Shown here piece by piece: positions 1-7,069 of a stretch of DNA of 21,280 nt. The notes below the pieces were generated by a model. That model ran no database searches. It saw only the letters and a list, made by a program, of their open reading frames with translations, and was not told the DNA's origin. Both the position numbers and the translations under genes were made by a program. The stretch is taken from the NCBI GenBank assembly GCA_019057975.1, contig JAHLWJ010000041.1:1-21280 (forward strand), in the 5' to 3' direction. Position 1 is the first letter of the stretch, and every line of letters begins with the position of its first letter. This stretch comes from Promethearchaeota archaeon. Lineage in GTDB: Archaea > Asgardarchaeota > Lokiarchaeia > Sigynarchaeales > SOKP01.

Positions 1-50
1 ATCAAAAAAAAGTAAAAATAAAGAATAAAAAAATACTTCATTAGATACTG

Positions 51-72
51 AATAAAGAAAAAAAAGAAAAAC
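51..72 (-). terminator. T-rich terminator after thermosome gene
   Basis: Read on the minus strand, the bases just after the thermosome stop are nearly pure T with an occasional C. Archaeal transcription commonly ends at such T tracts without a hairpin. A second T-rich tract follows at about 3-36. The assignment rests on composition alone. Confidence 0.45.
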
Positions 73-96
73 AGTCTAATATTACATTCCGCCTTC

Positions 97-1671
97 TTAC
101 GTGCCTTTTGCACTGATTATTCGGTCAATTCTTAAGATAAGATTAGCTAACTCGCTTCCAGACTTTATAATATGATTTAATAATTCAGCGGGTTCAATGA
201 TACCTTTTTTAAAGTTGTCTCCGATTGTATTTGTTATGGTGTCAATCCCAATCCACTTATCAGCATCTGTTTTGTGTGCTGCTCTTAGTTCGGTTAGTTG
301 TTCGATCTCCTCTAATCCTGCGTTTCTGATTAAAGTCTTTGGGATTTCTTCAAGAGCGAGTGCGAACGCATTTACCGCAAGTTGCTCTTTTCCACTAATT
401 TCATTAGCATAGATTCTAATTCTCTTAGCGAGTTCTATGTAGATTGCGCCCCCTCCGGCGACAACCGCCTTCTTATCCATTATTTTTGCGATCACGCACA
501 ACACATCATGTAAAGAGACTTCTGCAGTACTAAGAATCTTGTCGAGACCACCCTTGAGTAGAATCGAGACTGATTTTGGGTTTTTACATCCAGTAATTAA
601 AGTATATTCGTCGTCACCCAACTTTTCAAATAGGACTTTTTCAGCAAATCCTAAATCATCGTCTGACAAAGAGGTTAAATCATCAACTAATTTTGCATCC
701 ACTGCTTTTAAAATAGATTTATAGTCACTTTCACCAACGTTCTTAATAGCAGCAATTCCTTCTCTAGCTAAAAAAGCTCCAAATTTATCGGAAATATCAC
801 TACTGTTTACTATCATGTTAACTCCTAAGTCTTTGAAGACCTTTAAATAATCTAATAAAATTTTCTCTTCTTGTTGTAAAAATCTCTCAATTTCTGTTGG
901 GCTAGTGATTCTTATTTGAGCATCAAATTCAGTCTTTTTTACGTCGAGCTTACGCCTGATCACGGCAATTTTAGCATTCTTTATCACCGCAGGCATCATG
1001 GTATTAACTTTTTCTTTTTGAATATATACCCCTTTAATTAACTCGCTATCTTTTAAAGACTTTCCAGGAGCTTTTACAATTTTTACATCAGCTACCTTAC
1101 CAAATGTATTTCCTTCATCATCTGCTATTTGTCTTACTGCTTTTAAGGCTAAATCTGCAAAAAATTCCTTTAATGGAGAGATATCTTTCGCATTCATAGC
1201 GGTTTTTGCAGCATTCATAAGGACTTCATCACTATCTTCAGTAATTGTCTCTGCAATATCTTTGATAATTCCAAGTGATTTATCAGCTGCTAGTTTATAT
1301 CCATGAGTAATAGGTTTTGGATGAATACCTTGTTCAATTAAATCTAAAGCATTATCTAATAGTGCGGCGGAAAAAATTACAGCAGATGTAGTCCCATCCC
1401 CTATATCATCATCAATCGACTTTGCTACATTGACCATCATATTCGCAGCGATATTTTCGATGTCGAGGTTCTTTAATATCTCGGCACCATCATTAGTAAT
1501 AGTTACATCACCCATAGAATCAACCAGCATTTTTGACATACCCTTTGGGCCGAGTGTAGATCGCACAGCCTCAGCAATAGCAACCATCGCCGATATGTTT
1601 TGTTTTCGGGCCTTCTTCTCACGAACTTCTTCTGTTCCCTCTTTAAGTATAATAATTGGAACGCCTGACAT
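97..1671 (-). CDS. Thermosome subunit (group II chaperonin)
   Basis: This is a subunit of the ATP-driven double-ring chaperonin that folds cytosolic proteins in archaea. Diagnostic motifs are TLGPKG (residues 39-44), TNDGA (59-63), the ATPase loop GDGTT (91-95) and a GGGA segment near residue 404. The protein is 524 residues, slightly shorter than the usual 540-550. It starts with ATG at 1671, giving the typical chaperonin opening MSGVP. The oddity is the C-terminus. The frame stops at TAA (97-99) after AKGT, yet the next four codons (85-96) read E-G-G-M and are followed by a second TAA (82-84). Thermosomes normally end in a Gly/Met-rich tail, so the tail appears to have been cut off by a single base change, perhaps AAA (Lys) to TAA. 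The gene stands alone with its own promoter. Confidence 0.97.
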   Translation of the reverse strand: MSGVPIIILKEGTEEVREKKARKQNISAMVAIAEAVRSTLGPKGMSKMLVDSMGDVTITNDGAEILKNLDIENIAANMMVNVAKSIDDDIGDGTTSAVIFSAALLDNALDLIEQGIHPKPITHGYKLAADKSLGIIKDIAETITEDSDEVLMNAAKTAMNAKDISPLKEFFADLALKAVRQIADDEGNTFGKVADVKIVKAPGKSLKDSELIKGVYIQKEKVNTMMPAVIKNAKIAVIRRKLDVKKTEFDAQIRITSPTEIERFLQQEEKILLDYLKVFKDLGVNMIVNSSDISDKFGAFLAREGIAAIKNVGESDYKSILKAVDAKLVDDLTSLSDDDLGFAEKVLFEKLGDDEYTLITGCKNPKSVSILLKGGLDKILSTAEVSLHDVLCVIAKIMDKKAVVAGGGAIYIELAKRIRIYANEISGKEQLAVNAFALALEEIPKTLIRNAGLEEIEQLTELRAAHKTDADKWIGIDTITNTIGDNFKKGIIEPAELLNHIIKSGSELANLILRIDRIISAKGT

Positions 1672-1730
1672 ATTTTTTCACGATTTTATGTTTTTTTTGA
1701 TTTTAAAATAAATATTATGATTTAGGGATC

Positions 1731-1740
1731 TATATATATG
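1731..1740 (-). promoter_or_regulatory. TATA-like box for thermosome gene
   Basis: On the minus strand this reads catatatata, about 60 bases before the thermosome ATG. Transcription would start near 1705 and leave a leader of roughly 35 bases. A second TATA-like stretch (tattttaaa) lies nearer the gene at about 1702-1710, so the exact box is uncertain. Confidence 0.5.
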
Positions 1741-2001
1741 CAACTAAAAAAAGTTTACTTTTTTCCAGTAAAAACAATAGAAGATGAGTTTGATGAGTCA
1801 TGAGATTATGCTTATTGATATAAGCACAGTTCATACGATAGTGAACTAAGAATTTAACTCAGTTAGAATTGTTTGAATCAGTTTCAATTTTATGATAACA
1901 TTGATTGTTGAAATGAAAGGGTGATCTTACTTGCTTATTTATTCTATCTTTTTAAGAGCTCAATAAGCCAAGTCATTTGAATACATTAAAGCGTAGATTA
2001 A
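1741..2001. other. Non-coding gap with short dyads
   Basis: The gap between the thermosome promoter and the Lrp gene holds no convincing gene. It does contain three adjacent dyads: cttat/ataag (1811-1824), agttca/tgaact with an 8-base loop (1828-1847), and a near-palindrome centred on taactcagtta (about 1855-1865). They lie upstream of the thermosome promoter and beyond the 3' end of the Lrp gene. They could be operators or simply chance in AT-rich DNA. No tRNA-like fold or repeat array was seen. Confidence 0.3.
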
Positions 2002-2460
2002 TTAGATTTCAACAAATGAACTGTTTTTATACTCCTTCAGAACCATATTCGAGTTAGTTCGTGTAACATACTCCTTCTGATTTAACTCTCTGATAAACTG
2101 ATGGACTGAATCACTTTCTTTAAATCTACAGATTAATGCAGCAGATTGTTCACCCGTGGTATGAAAAATAGAGCAGACTTCAGGAATATTCTTAAGGTCT
2201 TCTAATATTTCTTCTGTGTGTTTTCCGTCTATGTTAACTCTGATTAAAAATGTCAATTTATATCCTAGCTTTTCATTGTTCAGTCGTAGGGTATATCCTT
2301 GGACAACACCTGAACCCCTTAATTTAGAAATTCTATTATGAATAGTCCCAATCGAGATCCCTAACCTTTCTTGAATCTCTCGATATGATGTACGCGCATC
2401 ATTTTGAAGAATTCTTATAATATTCTTATCAATATCATCCAGTGCCTTCTCTTTTTTCAT
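2002..2460 (-). CDS. Lrp/AsnC family transcriptional regulator
   Basis: A small DNA-binding regulator of the feast/famine family, which usually senses amino acids. From the chosen start it has 152 residues. An N-terminal helix-turn-helix covers about 5-55 (LDDIDKNIIRILQNDARTS, then LGISIGTIHNRISKLRGSGV), and a C-terminal RAM ligand-binding and oligomerisation domain covers about 65-145. The frame stays open to a TTG at 2502, but a TATA-like box at 2521-2530 puts the transcript start near 2497. The ATG at 2460 is therefore the better start and gives the usual short lead into the HTH. The target genes and effector cannot be read from sequence. It might regulate itself or the adjacent divergent or co-directional genes, which is inference only. 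Confidence 0.93.
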   Translation of the reverse strand: MKKEKALDDIDKNIIRILQNDARTSYREIQERLGISIGTIHNRISKLRGSGVVQGYTLRLNNEKLGYKLTFLIRVNIDGKHTEEILEDLKNIPEVCSIFHTTGEQSAALICRFKESDSVHQFIRELNQKEYVTRTNSNMVLKEYKNSSFVEI

Positions 2461-2520
2461 GGAGTGCAACCCTTGCCTAAAAAGATTTTTAATTAAAACC
2501 AATATAATTTATTGTAAAAA

Positions 2521-2530
2521 ACATATAAAA
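2521..2530 (-). promoter_or_regulatory. TATA-like box for Lrp/AsnC gene
   Basis: The minus strand reads ttttatatgt. Initiation about 25-30 bases downstream falls near 2497, which supports the ATG start at 2460 over the upstream TTG at 2502. Confidence 0.5.
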
Positions 2531-2580
2531 CTTTAGAAATTCTAAATAAAAATCTCTTTTTTTATGAAAATTGTTTAAAT

Positions 2581-2991
2581 TTAATTTCCATAAACATCTT
2601 TAGGATTAAAAATTCTTTTTCTAATTTCATTGAATTTTCCATTCTTAAAATTTCTATAAAAGCAAGAATAATATCCTTCATGACATGCTCCCCCAATTTG
2701 TTTTACCATCATTAAAAGGGAATCATTGTCACAATCTGTAATTAATTCTTCAATTTCTTGAAAATGGCCGCTACTCTCTCCCTTCTTCCAGATTTTCTGC
2801 CTGGATCTTGAATAGTAGTGCATGAATCCTGTTTCTAAAGATTTTTCAATAGCTTCTTTATTAGCAAAAGCGAGCATTAAAACTTCGTTAGTTTGGGAAT
2901 CCTGTGCAATTACTGGAATTAACCCGCCTTCAATTTTCGAAAAGTCTAATAAATTTATTAAAACTCTAATTTCTTGACTAAATTTTTTCAT
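2581..2991 (-). CDS. hisI: Phosphoribosyl-AMP cyclohydrolase
   Basis: It catalyses the third step of histidine biosynthesis, opening the adenine ring of phosphoribosyl-AMP. The single-domain 137-residue protein carries the full family signature: VIAQDSQTNEVLMLAFANKE (about 27-46), HYYSRSRQKIWKKGESSGH (58-76), DCDND (86-90, metal-binding acids plus a zinc cysteine), and later cysteines in GGACHEGYYSCFYRNF (C103 and C110). There is no fused HisE pyrophosphohydrolase domain. The ATG at 2991 is preferred to a TTG at 3000. It is divergent from trpS, and no other his gene lies in the window, so the pathway must be scattered. The function call is secure. Confidence 0.96.
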   Translation of the reverse strand: MKKFSQEIRVLINLLDFSKIEGGLIPVIAQDSQTNEVLMLAFANKEAIEKSLETGFMHYYSRSRQKIWKKGESSGHFQEIEELITDCDNDSLLMMVKQIGGACHEGYYSCFYRNFKNGKFNEIRKRIFNPKDVYGN

Positions 2992-3013
2992 ACTTATCAA
3001 AATCTATTATACG

Positions 3014-3055
3014 TATATATTTTTATTAATATCATATATATTTTTATTAATATCA
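3014..3055. repeat. Perfect 21-bp tandem duplication in hisI-trpS promoter region
   Basis: Bases 3014-3034 and 3035-3055 are identical 21-base units made of a TATA-like tract followed by ttattaatatca. They lie between the divergent hisI and trpS genes. The second unit's TATA-like part (about 3035-3042) is well placed to start trpS transcription near 3065. The duplication may double a promoter or operator element. Confidence 0.85.
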
Positions 3056-3070
3056 TATCAAACATCAAAT

Positions 3071-3075
3071 AGGAG
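3071..3075 (+). promoter_or_regulatory. Shine-Dalgarno site for trpS
   Basis: AGGAG sits six bases before the ATG at 3082. It is one of the few clear Shine-Dalgarno sites here and fixes the trpS start. Confidence 0.7.
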
Positions 3076-3081
3076 AAAAGC

Positions 3082-4182
3082 ATGACGCATGATTTTAAAA
3101 TAGATCCATGGGGTTCGACTTCGATTGTTGAGGAAGATTATGCTAGGCTAATAAAGGAGTTTGGAATTGAAGAGATCTCAGAATCACTTAGGCAAAAAAT
3201 GCTTGAAAATCGATTTATAAGAAGAAAAATCATTTTCGGACATAGAGATTTGAATCTCGTTTTTAAAGCTATTGAAAAAGGACAACCTTGGGCTGTAATG
3301 AGTGGAATTAAACCGTCTGGGCCTTTCCATTTAGGAACACTAACAACAGCCTTAGAAATCGTTGAATTTCAAAAAATGGGTGGCAAGGCGTTTTACGCAA
3401 TCGCGGACGTCGAGAGCTGGAATGACAATGGAATACCATGGGATGAAGCCGAAGCGGCAGCAGTCGATAATATTGCTGATGTATTAGCACTGGGTTTAGA
3501 TCCTTCTCCAGAAAAGGCGTATATTTGGAGACAATCAAAAGAACCGATTGTAAAGGATGTATGTTTTAAGGTAAGCAGGTTAGTCACACAAAATATGTTA
3601 AACGCTATTTATGGAGAACGAACATTTGGACTTTATATTTCCTCATTGATTCAAGTTGGTGACATAATTTTACCCCAAGTATTAGATGGTTTACAACCAA
3701 CTGTTGTACCAGTAGGTATTGATCAAGATCCCCATATACGTCTCACTAGAGATTTAACTCGAAGAAACTACAAGAAATTTTTCTTACCAGGTGCGACATA
3801 TCATTATTTATTAGCAGGTATAGATGGCTCAGAAAAAATGGCTAAGAGAAATCCTAATAGTTATTTTACATTTAATGAACCTTATGAGTCAATTGAAAAA
3901 AAAATTAAGGGTGCTTTAACTGGGGGGAGGAGAAACCTGAAAGAGCAACGTGAGCTAGGAGGAGAACCTCAGAAATGCATGATTTACAAAATTCTGATGT
4001 ATCATTTTGAAGAAGATGATGAAAAATTAGCGAATGATTTTGAAATGTGTGTTAAAGGAGAATTAATGTGTGGAGATCATAAACAAGAATGTATCGAAAA
4101 GGTTTTAAAATTCATTGAAAACCATCGAAAGAAAAAGGAAAAATTAATCGACAAAGCAAAAGATCTTTTGAAGATTGACTAA
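3082..4182 (+). CDS. trpS: Tryptophanyl-tRNA synthetase
   Basis: It charges tRNA-Trp with tryptophan in the cytosol. The 366-residue class I synthetase is of the archaeal/eukaryotic type. The N-terminal FKIDPWGS...FGIEEIS block and FGHRDL (52-57) are typical. The HIGH-type signature is SGPFHLGT (79-86), IADVESW follows at 107-113, and GIDQDPHIRLTRDL (212-225) lines the active site. The late block TGGRRNLKEQRELGGEP matches the C-terminal anticodon-binding half. The KMSKS loop is unusual, reading KMAKRNPNS (252-260) with Ala in place of the first Ser. The start is ATG with an AGGAG site. The gene is tail-to-tail with the GTPase gene, only 9 bases away. Confidence 0.96.
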   Translation: MTHDFKIDPWGSTSIVEEDYARLIKEFGIEEISESLRQKMLENRFIRRKIIFGHRDLNLVFKAIEKGQPWAVMSGIKPSGPFHLGTLTTALEIVEFQKMGGKAFYAIADVESWNDNGIPWDEAEAAAVDNIADVLALGLDPSPEKAYIWRQSKEPIVKDVCFKVSRLVTQNMLNAIYGERTFGLYISSLIQVGDIILPQVLDGLQPTVVPVGIDQDPHIRLTRDLTRRNYKKFFLPGATYHYLLAGIDGSEKMAKRNPNSYFTFNEPYESIEKKIKGALTGGRRNLKEQRELGGEPQKCMIYKILMYHFEEDDEKLANDFEMCVKGELMCGDHKQECIEKVLKFIENHRKKKEKLIDKAKDLLKID

Positions 4183-4191
4183 ATTTTTCTA

Positions 4192-5118
4192 TTAAATTAA
4201 TTCTTTTAAAATCTGTGTTAAGTCTTCAAGGTATTCCGGAAAGATTGCTAAGAGATTATCTTTTTGGTCTTTTTTTGTAACGGCAGAAATAAAAAACAAT
4301 TCTGAGCCTATTTGTAATCTGTGCAAATATGAAAAAAGTACCTGATCAACAGAAGAAATGTCATGGTCATACTCATAAGTGGATTCCTCTTCCATTCTTT
4401 TAAGCAAGAATAGATGCTCCTTGATTGATTCTAATAGCTCAACATAAACTTCGGGTTCTATATAGCTGTAATACTCAGAAATAATAATGCCATTTCGATC
4501 AAATATAAGTAGAGCCTCACTATTGAAAACTTCTACATATTTCTCTAATAATTCAGAAAGCTCAAAGAATTTTTCGTCAAAGACAGAAAGTCCATAGGAG
4601 ACTAACTGGACAATGGAAATAATATCATAAATAGATGTCTGTTGAAATAAAATCTTGAAATTAGAATATTTTTCTAATATTTGGGATCTTAATCTGTCGA
4701 TATCCTGTAAGATTTTTTCGTTTCCCCTTAAATCGGGATCAAATTTATGCGTCGTTATTATGAGGGGTACATCCATTTTACTTTCAGTAAAAAAAGTTAA
4801 AATTGCATCTAAATACTCAAGCGAGTTCTCGAACCTTTCAGGATCTTGGATATCAATCACATAGATGAGTAAGTCAGTAGCATCGAAATAAACATCCTGA
4901 TAGTTTATATAAATGTCTCGGTATCGATCTTGTCCTCCCATGTCCCAGAATATAGTATTATTCCTCAAAAAATTCATCTTGTGATATTCAACCCTAATCG
5001 TTGGTTTCAATTGAACAATATCCTTTTGAAAATCATATTTTTTATCTAAAGCAGTCAAGATCGAAGTTTTACCTGCATTATCGAGCCCACTAATGATTAC
5101 TTTTAAAAAACTTTCCAT
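4192..5118 (-). CDS. Rag/Gtr-like small GTPase with C-terminal roadblock-like domain
   Basis: This is a Ras-superfamily GTPase of a type common in Asgard archaea. From ATG at 5118 it has 308 residues, close to eukaryotic RagA/Gtr1. G1 is GLDNAGKT (11-18), which is Arf-like. The switch I Thr is in KPTIRVEY (38-45). G3 is WDMGGQ (58-63). G4 is HKFD (124-127), matching the HKxD variant of Rag GTPases rather than NKxD. G5 is QTSIYD (160-165), close to the TSIWD of RagA. After a linker, EALLIFDRNGIIISEYY (201-217) resembles the first strands of the Rag roadblock domain, and the chain continues to the end with no membrane segment. In eukaryotes Rag proteins dimerise and relay amino-acid status to TORC1; the archaeal role is unknown. 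An in-frame GTG at 5130 is an alternative start. Neither start has a Shine-Dalgarno site. Confidence 0.88.
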   Translation of the reverse strand: MESFLKVIISGLDNAGKTSILTALDKKYDFQKDIVQLKPTIRVEYHKMNFLRNNTIFWDMGGQDRYRDIYINYQDVYFDATDLLIYVIDIQDPERFENSLEYLDAILTFFTESKMDVPLIITTHKFDPDLRGNEKILQDIDRLRSQILEKYSNFKILFQQTSIYDIISIVQLVSYGLSVFDEKFFELSELLEKYVEVFNSEALLIFDRNGIIISEYYSYIEPEVYVELLESIKEHLFLLKRMEEESTYEYDHDISSVDQVLFSYLHRLQIGSELFFISAVTKKDQKDNLLAIFPEYLEDLTQILKELI

Positions 5119-5207
5119 TGATTTTAACACTTTTACGATTTTTAGATTTAATAAAATAATAGTCTATATTAATTTAAACTTCTTGGAATGCAGACTTATG
5201 AATTTAA

Positions 5208-5240
5208 CTTGTTATAATTTATTATATTGCTTGTTATAAT
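5208..5240. repeat. 11-bp direct repeats upstream of GTPase gene
   Basis: The element cttgttataat occurs at 5208-5218 and again at 5230-5240, spaced 22 bases start to start, about two helical turns. It lies 90-120 bases upstream of the minus-strand GTPase start. It could be a paired regulator site or promoter debris. The DNA is very AT-rich, so chance is possible. Confidence 0.4.
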
Positions 5241-5402
5241 ATCGAGATGCTATCTAAATATTACTCTCATATTAATAATTTCTTCTTTCTATGAGAATCT
5301 ACTTAAAGATCCACGATTTAGAAGCGAAAGCGATGACATATAAATGATATTCATATTTTTAAAAGGGATTAGTGTGATTTTACTAAATGAACTAGTTTTT
5401 TA

Positions 5403-5645
5403 ATGAGGATGATATTATTGACTGAAGTTAAGAATAATTTTTTAGAAAATTTAGAATATCAGATAAGCGTAATAGAGAAACCTGAAGAATCCTATAAGAA
5501 AATTCCAGTTTTTACAGAACAATTAAAACAATTTGATAAATCTGTGATGGATCTTAGAGGAAAATTTGAAAAAATACATCTTAGAGATAAATATCAGATT
5601 ATAATTACAGAATTGGAAGAATTAATACAGCAATCAAAAAAATAA
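5403..5645 (+). CDS. Small helical protein of unknown function
   Basis: I do not recognise this 80-residue protein. It is charged and predicted mostly helical, with heptad-like stretches (LENLEYQISVIEKPEESYKK, then KYQIIITELEELIQQSKK) that suggest a short coiled coil. It has no cysteine pair, signal peptide or membrane segment. The start is uncertain. ATG at 5403 gives MRMILLTEV, while TTG at 5418 gives MTEVKNN and has a GAGGATGAT tract just upstream that could serve as a ribosome binding site. It is divergent from the Rag-like GTPase and about 270 bases from it. A partnership with the GTPase is possible but unsupported. Confidence 0.65.
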   Translation: MRMILLTEVKNNFLENLEYQISVIEKPEESYKKIPVFTEQLKQFDKSVMDLRGKFEKIHLRDKYQIIITELEELIQQSKK

Positions 5646-5647
5646 AA

Positions 5648-5667
5648 ATTTCTTTTCTATTTTTTTA
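5648..5667 (+). terminator. T-rich terminator after small helical gene
   Basis: A plus-strand tract rich in T, ending in seven consecutive T, begins directly after the stop of the 80-residue gene and lies in the 39-base gap before the convergent YjbQ gene. The A run that follows (5666-5672) gives a shorter T run for the minus-strand gene. Confidence 0.5.
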
Positions 5668-5684
5668 AAAAAGTAATATGGGTT

Positions 5685-6107
5685 TTATTCACCTATAATC
5701 GTACAATGAATAGTTCTTGAGCGAGATTTTTCGTCACATTCGATGAAAATTATCTGCTGCCAGGTTCCTAAGATTAATTTTTGGTTTTTAAATGGAAAGG
5801 TTTGTGAAGTTTTAATGAGAAAGCTTCTTAAGTGACCTGCTCCGTTGTAGTCATGCCAAGTCTTATGGTGTGCATAGTTTTTTTCATAAGGAATTAACTT
5901 TTCTAATATATCTTTGATATCATGATCTACTAAACCGGGTTCATACTCAGTAGTGGATATTGCACCCGTTGAACCAGCTATATGTACATTTACCATTCCA
6001 TTTTTTATTCCACTTCTTTTAATAGAATTTTGAACTTGATTAGTGATGTTAATAACATCACAATATGCCTTAGACTTTAAATTAAAAGTTTGAAAATCTA
6101 CAGTCAT
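5685..6107 (-). CDS. YjbQ/UPF0047 family protein
   Basis: A 140-residue single-domain protein of the widespread YjbQ/UPF0047 family. Members fold as a compact trimeric beta structure with a conserved His/acid metal pocket. Some have weak thiamin-phosphate synthase activity, but the true role is unsettled. The family features are all present: HIAGSTGAISTTEYEPGL (43-60), the histidine-rich YAHHKTWHDYNGAGHLRS (78-95), and LGTWQQIIFIECDEKSRSR (112-130) near the end. It starts with ATG at 6107 and has the family's usual length. It faces the small helical gene tail-to-tail. Family assignment is firm; a specific reaction should not be assigned. Confidence 0.92.
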   Translation of the reverse strand: MTVDFQTFNLKSKAYCDVINITNQVQNSIKRSGIKNGMVNVHIAGSTGAISTTEYEPGLVDHDIKDILEKLIPYEKNYAHHKTWHDYNGAGHLRSFLIKTSQTFPFKNQKLILGTWQQIIFIECDEKSRSRTIHCTIIGE

Positions 6108-6372
6108 TTTAGTTTATATTCACACCAATGTTTTGTTTATTCTCTATTGGTAAGCAACTTGAACTTAAACATTTTTGAAACTCATCCTTATTGACCCCCA
6201 AGGATACAAACCTTTTTCTTAAAATAGAATTGGAAAGTTTCTAGAGTTTCATAAGAGTTCAAATTGACTTCCTCTAAGTGTCATAGATTTTAATATAAAT
6301 CCATTTAATAATAAAATTTTTTATGAATTTTAAATTATTCATTTTAAACACTTTCAACTTTATTGAATACTG

Positions 6373-6789
6373 ATGAAAAAATTAGAAGAATTCTTTAAGA
6401 AGATTCACAATCCTAAATCTCAAATCCCTGAATACGCAAGTATAATAATAAGACCAGGGAAAAAAGTTTTAGCGATTAAAATAAAAAAAGAAAATGAAAA
6501 TATTTTAAAAGTAATTGCCCATGAAGAAGGTCAAACTGGGTGGTTTCTCCATTCTGTACATATTCCATTAAAGAATTTAGGTTTAACATATGATTCTAAG
6601 GACAGAGAAATATTAACTTATTTATCAGATCCAAATAAAATTAGAAATAAACCAACCAAAGACTATATAGAAAACATTTTAAGAAAATACTTAGATATCC
6701 TTCCAGAGAAGAAAAAACACTTCTTTAAAACCGAGCGATATAAGAAAAAGAAAGAATTCAGAACTGGAGCCCAGTTGAAAGGATTTTAA
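6373..6789 (+). CDS. Conserved-looking hypothetical protein, basic C-terminus
   Basis: I do not recognise this 138-residue protein. The first two thirds look like a small alpha/beta fold with strands such as ASIIIRPGKKVLAIKIKK (22-39) and ILKVIAHEEGQTGWFLHSVH (44-63). The tail is strongly basic, with many Lys/Arg in the last 30 residues, which could suit RNA or DNA binding. It has no cysteine, signal peptide or membrane helix. It starts with ATG at 6373, with no clear Shine-Dalgarno site. It stands alone between the divergent YjbQ gene and the convergent trmI gene. The codon use matches the neighbours, supporting a real gene, but the function is unknown. Confidence 0.75.
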   Translation: MKKLEEFFKKIHNPKSQIPEYASIIIRPGKKVLAIKIKKENENILKVIAHEEGQTGWFLHSVHIPLKNLGLTYDSKDREILTYLSDPNKIRNKPTKDYIENILRKYLDILPEKKKHFFKTERYKKKKEFRTGAQLKGF

Positions 6790-6890
6790 CTATTTTCTTT
6801 TATACCATTAGTATTAATACGTGAATAGTCTTCTCTCATTCATGCAATTTTATAGGCTTTTTATTCTTTACAAAAGCTCAAGATAATTTT

Positions 6891-7039
6891 CTTATAAATA
6901 TTATCGAAATTATTATTTCTTGTAACCCACATTCCACTTTCAAATCTATGGTAAAAATCATGGGAATATGCTTAAAGCCCCGCAATTGAAAATGATGGTG
7001 AAAGCATTTCTGAATGAGGTTAATACTAAAGGTTAAATT
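6891..7039 (+). other. Promoter-like site with tiny ORF (22 codons)
   Basis: In the gap before trmI, a good TATA-like box (ttataaata, 6891-6899) is followed at 6968-7036 by an open frame of 22 codons reading MLKAPQLKMMVKAFLNEVNT then KG and stop. The stretch has a higher GC content than the flanks and a coding-like amino acid mix. It may be a very small gene, the remnant of a lost one, or a non-coding RNA. An overlapping 13-codon frame starts at ATG 6948. Confidence 0.25.
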
Positions 7040-7069
7040 ATAAATTCACCCTTTTACCAATTGTCAAGT

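Noticed and set aside
82..99. TAA read as a sense codon genome-wide
   Set aside because: TAA ends most genes in the window at sensible family lengths (hisI, trpS, glyA, uL13, uS9), so general recoding does not fit; a local mutation or readthrough is more likely.
1430..1711. Plus-strand open frame of 93 codons opposite the thermosome gene
   Set aside because: It lies antisense to a strongly conserved chaperonin N-terminus, has no family likeness, and is a shadow of that gene.
2461..2502. TTG start at 2502 extending the Lrp/AsnC protein by 14 residues
   Set aside because: The predicted transcript start lies at about 2497, and the extra residues precede the usual N-terminus of the family; the ATG at 2460 fits better.
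6988..7012. Possible C/D box guide RNA (atgatgg, then ctga 11 bases later)
   Set aside because: The C box deviates from the consensus and no convincing second C'/D pair follows, so the match is too weak.
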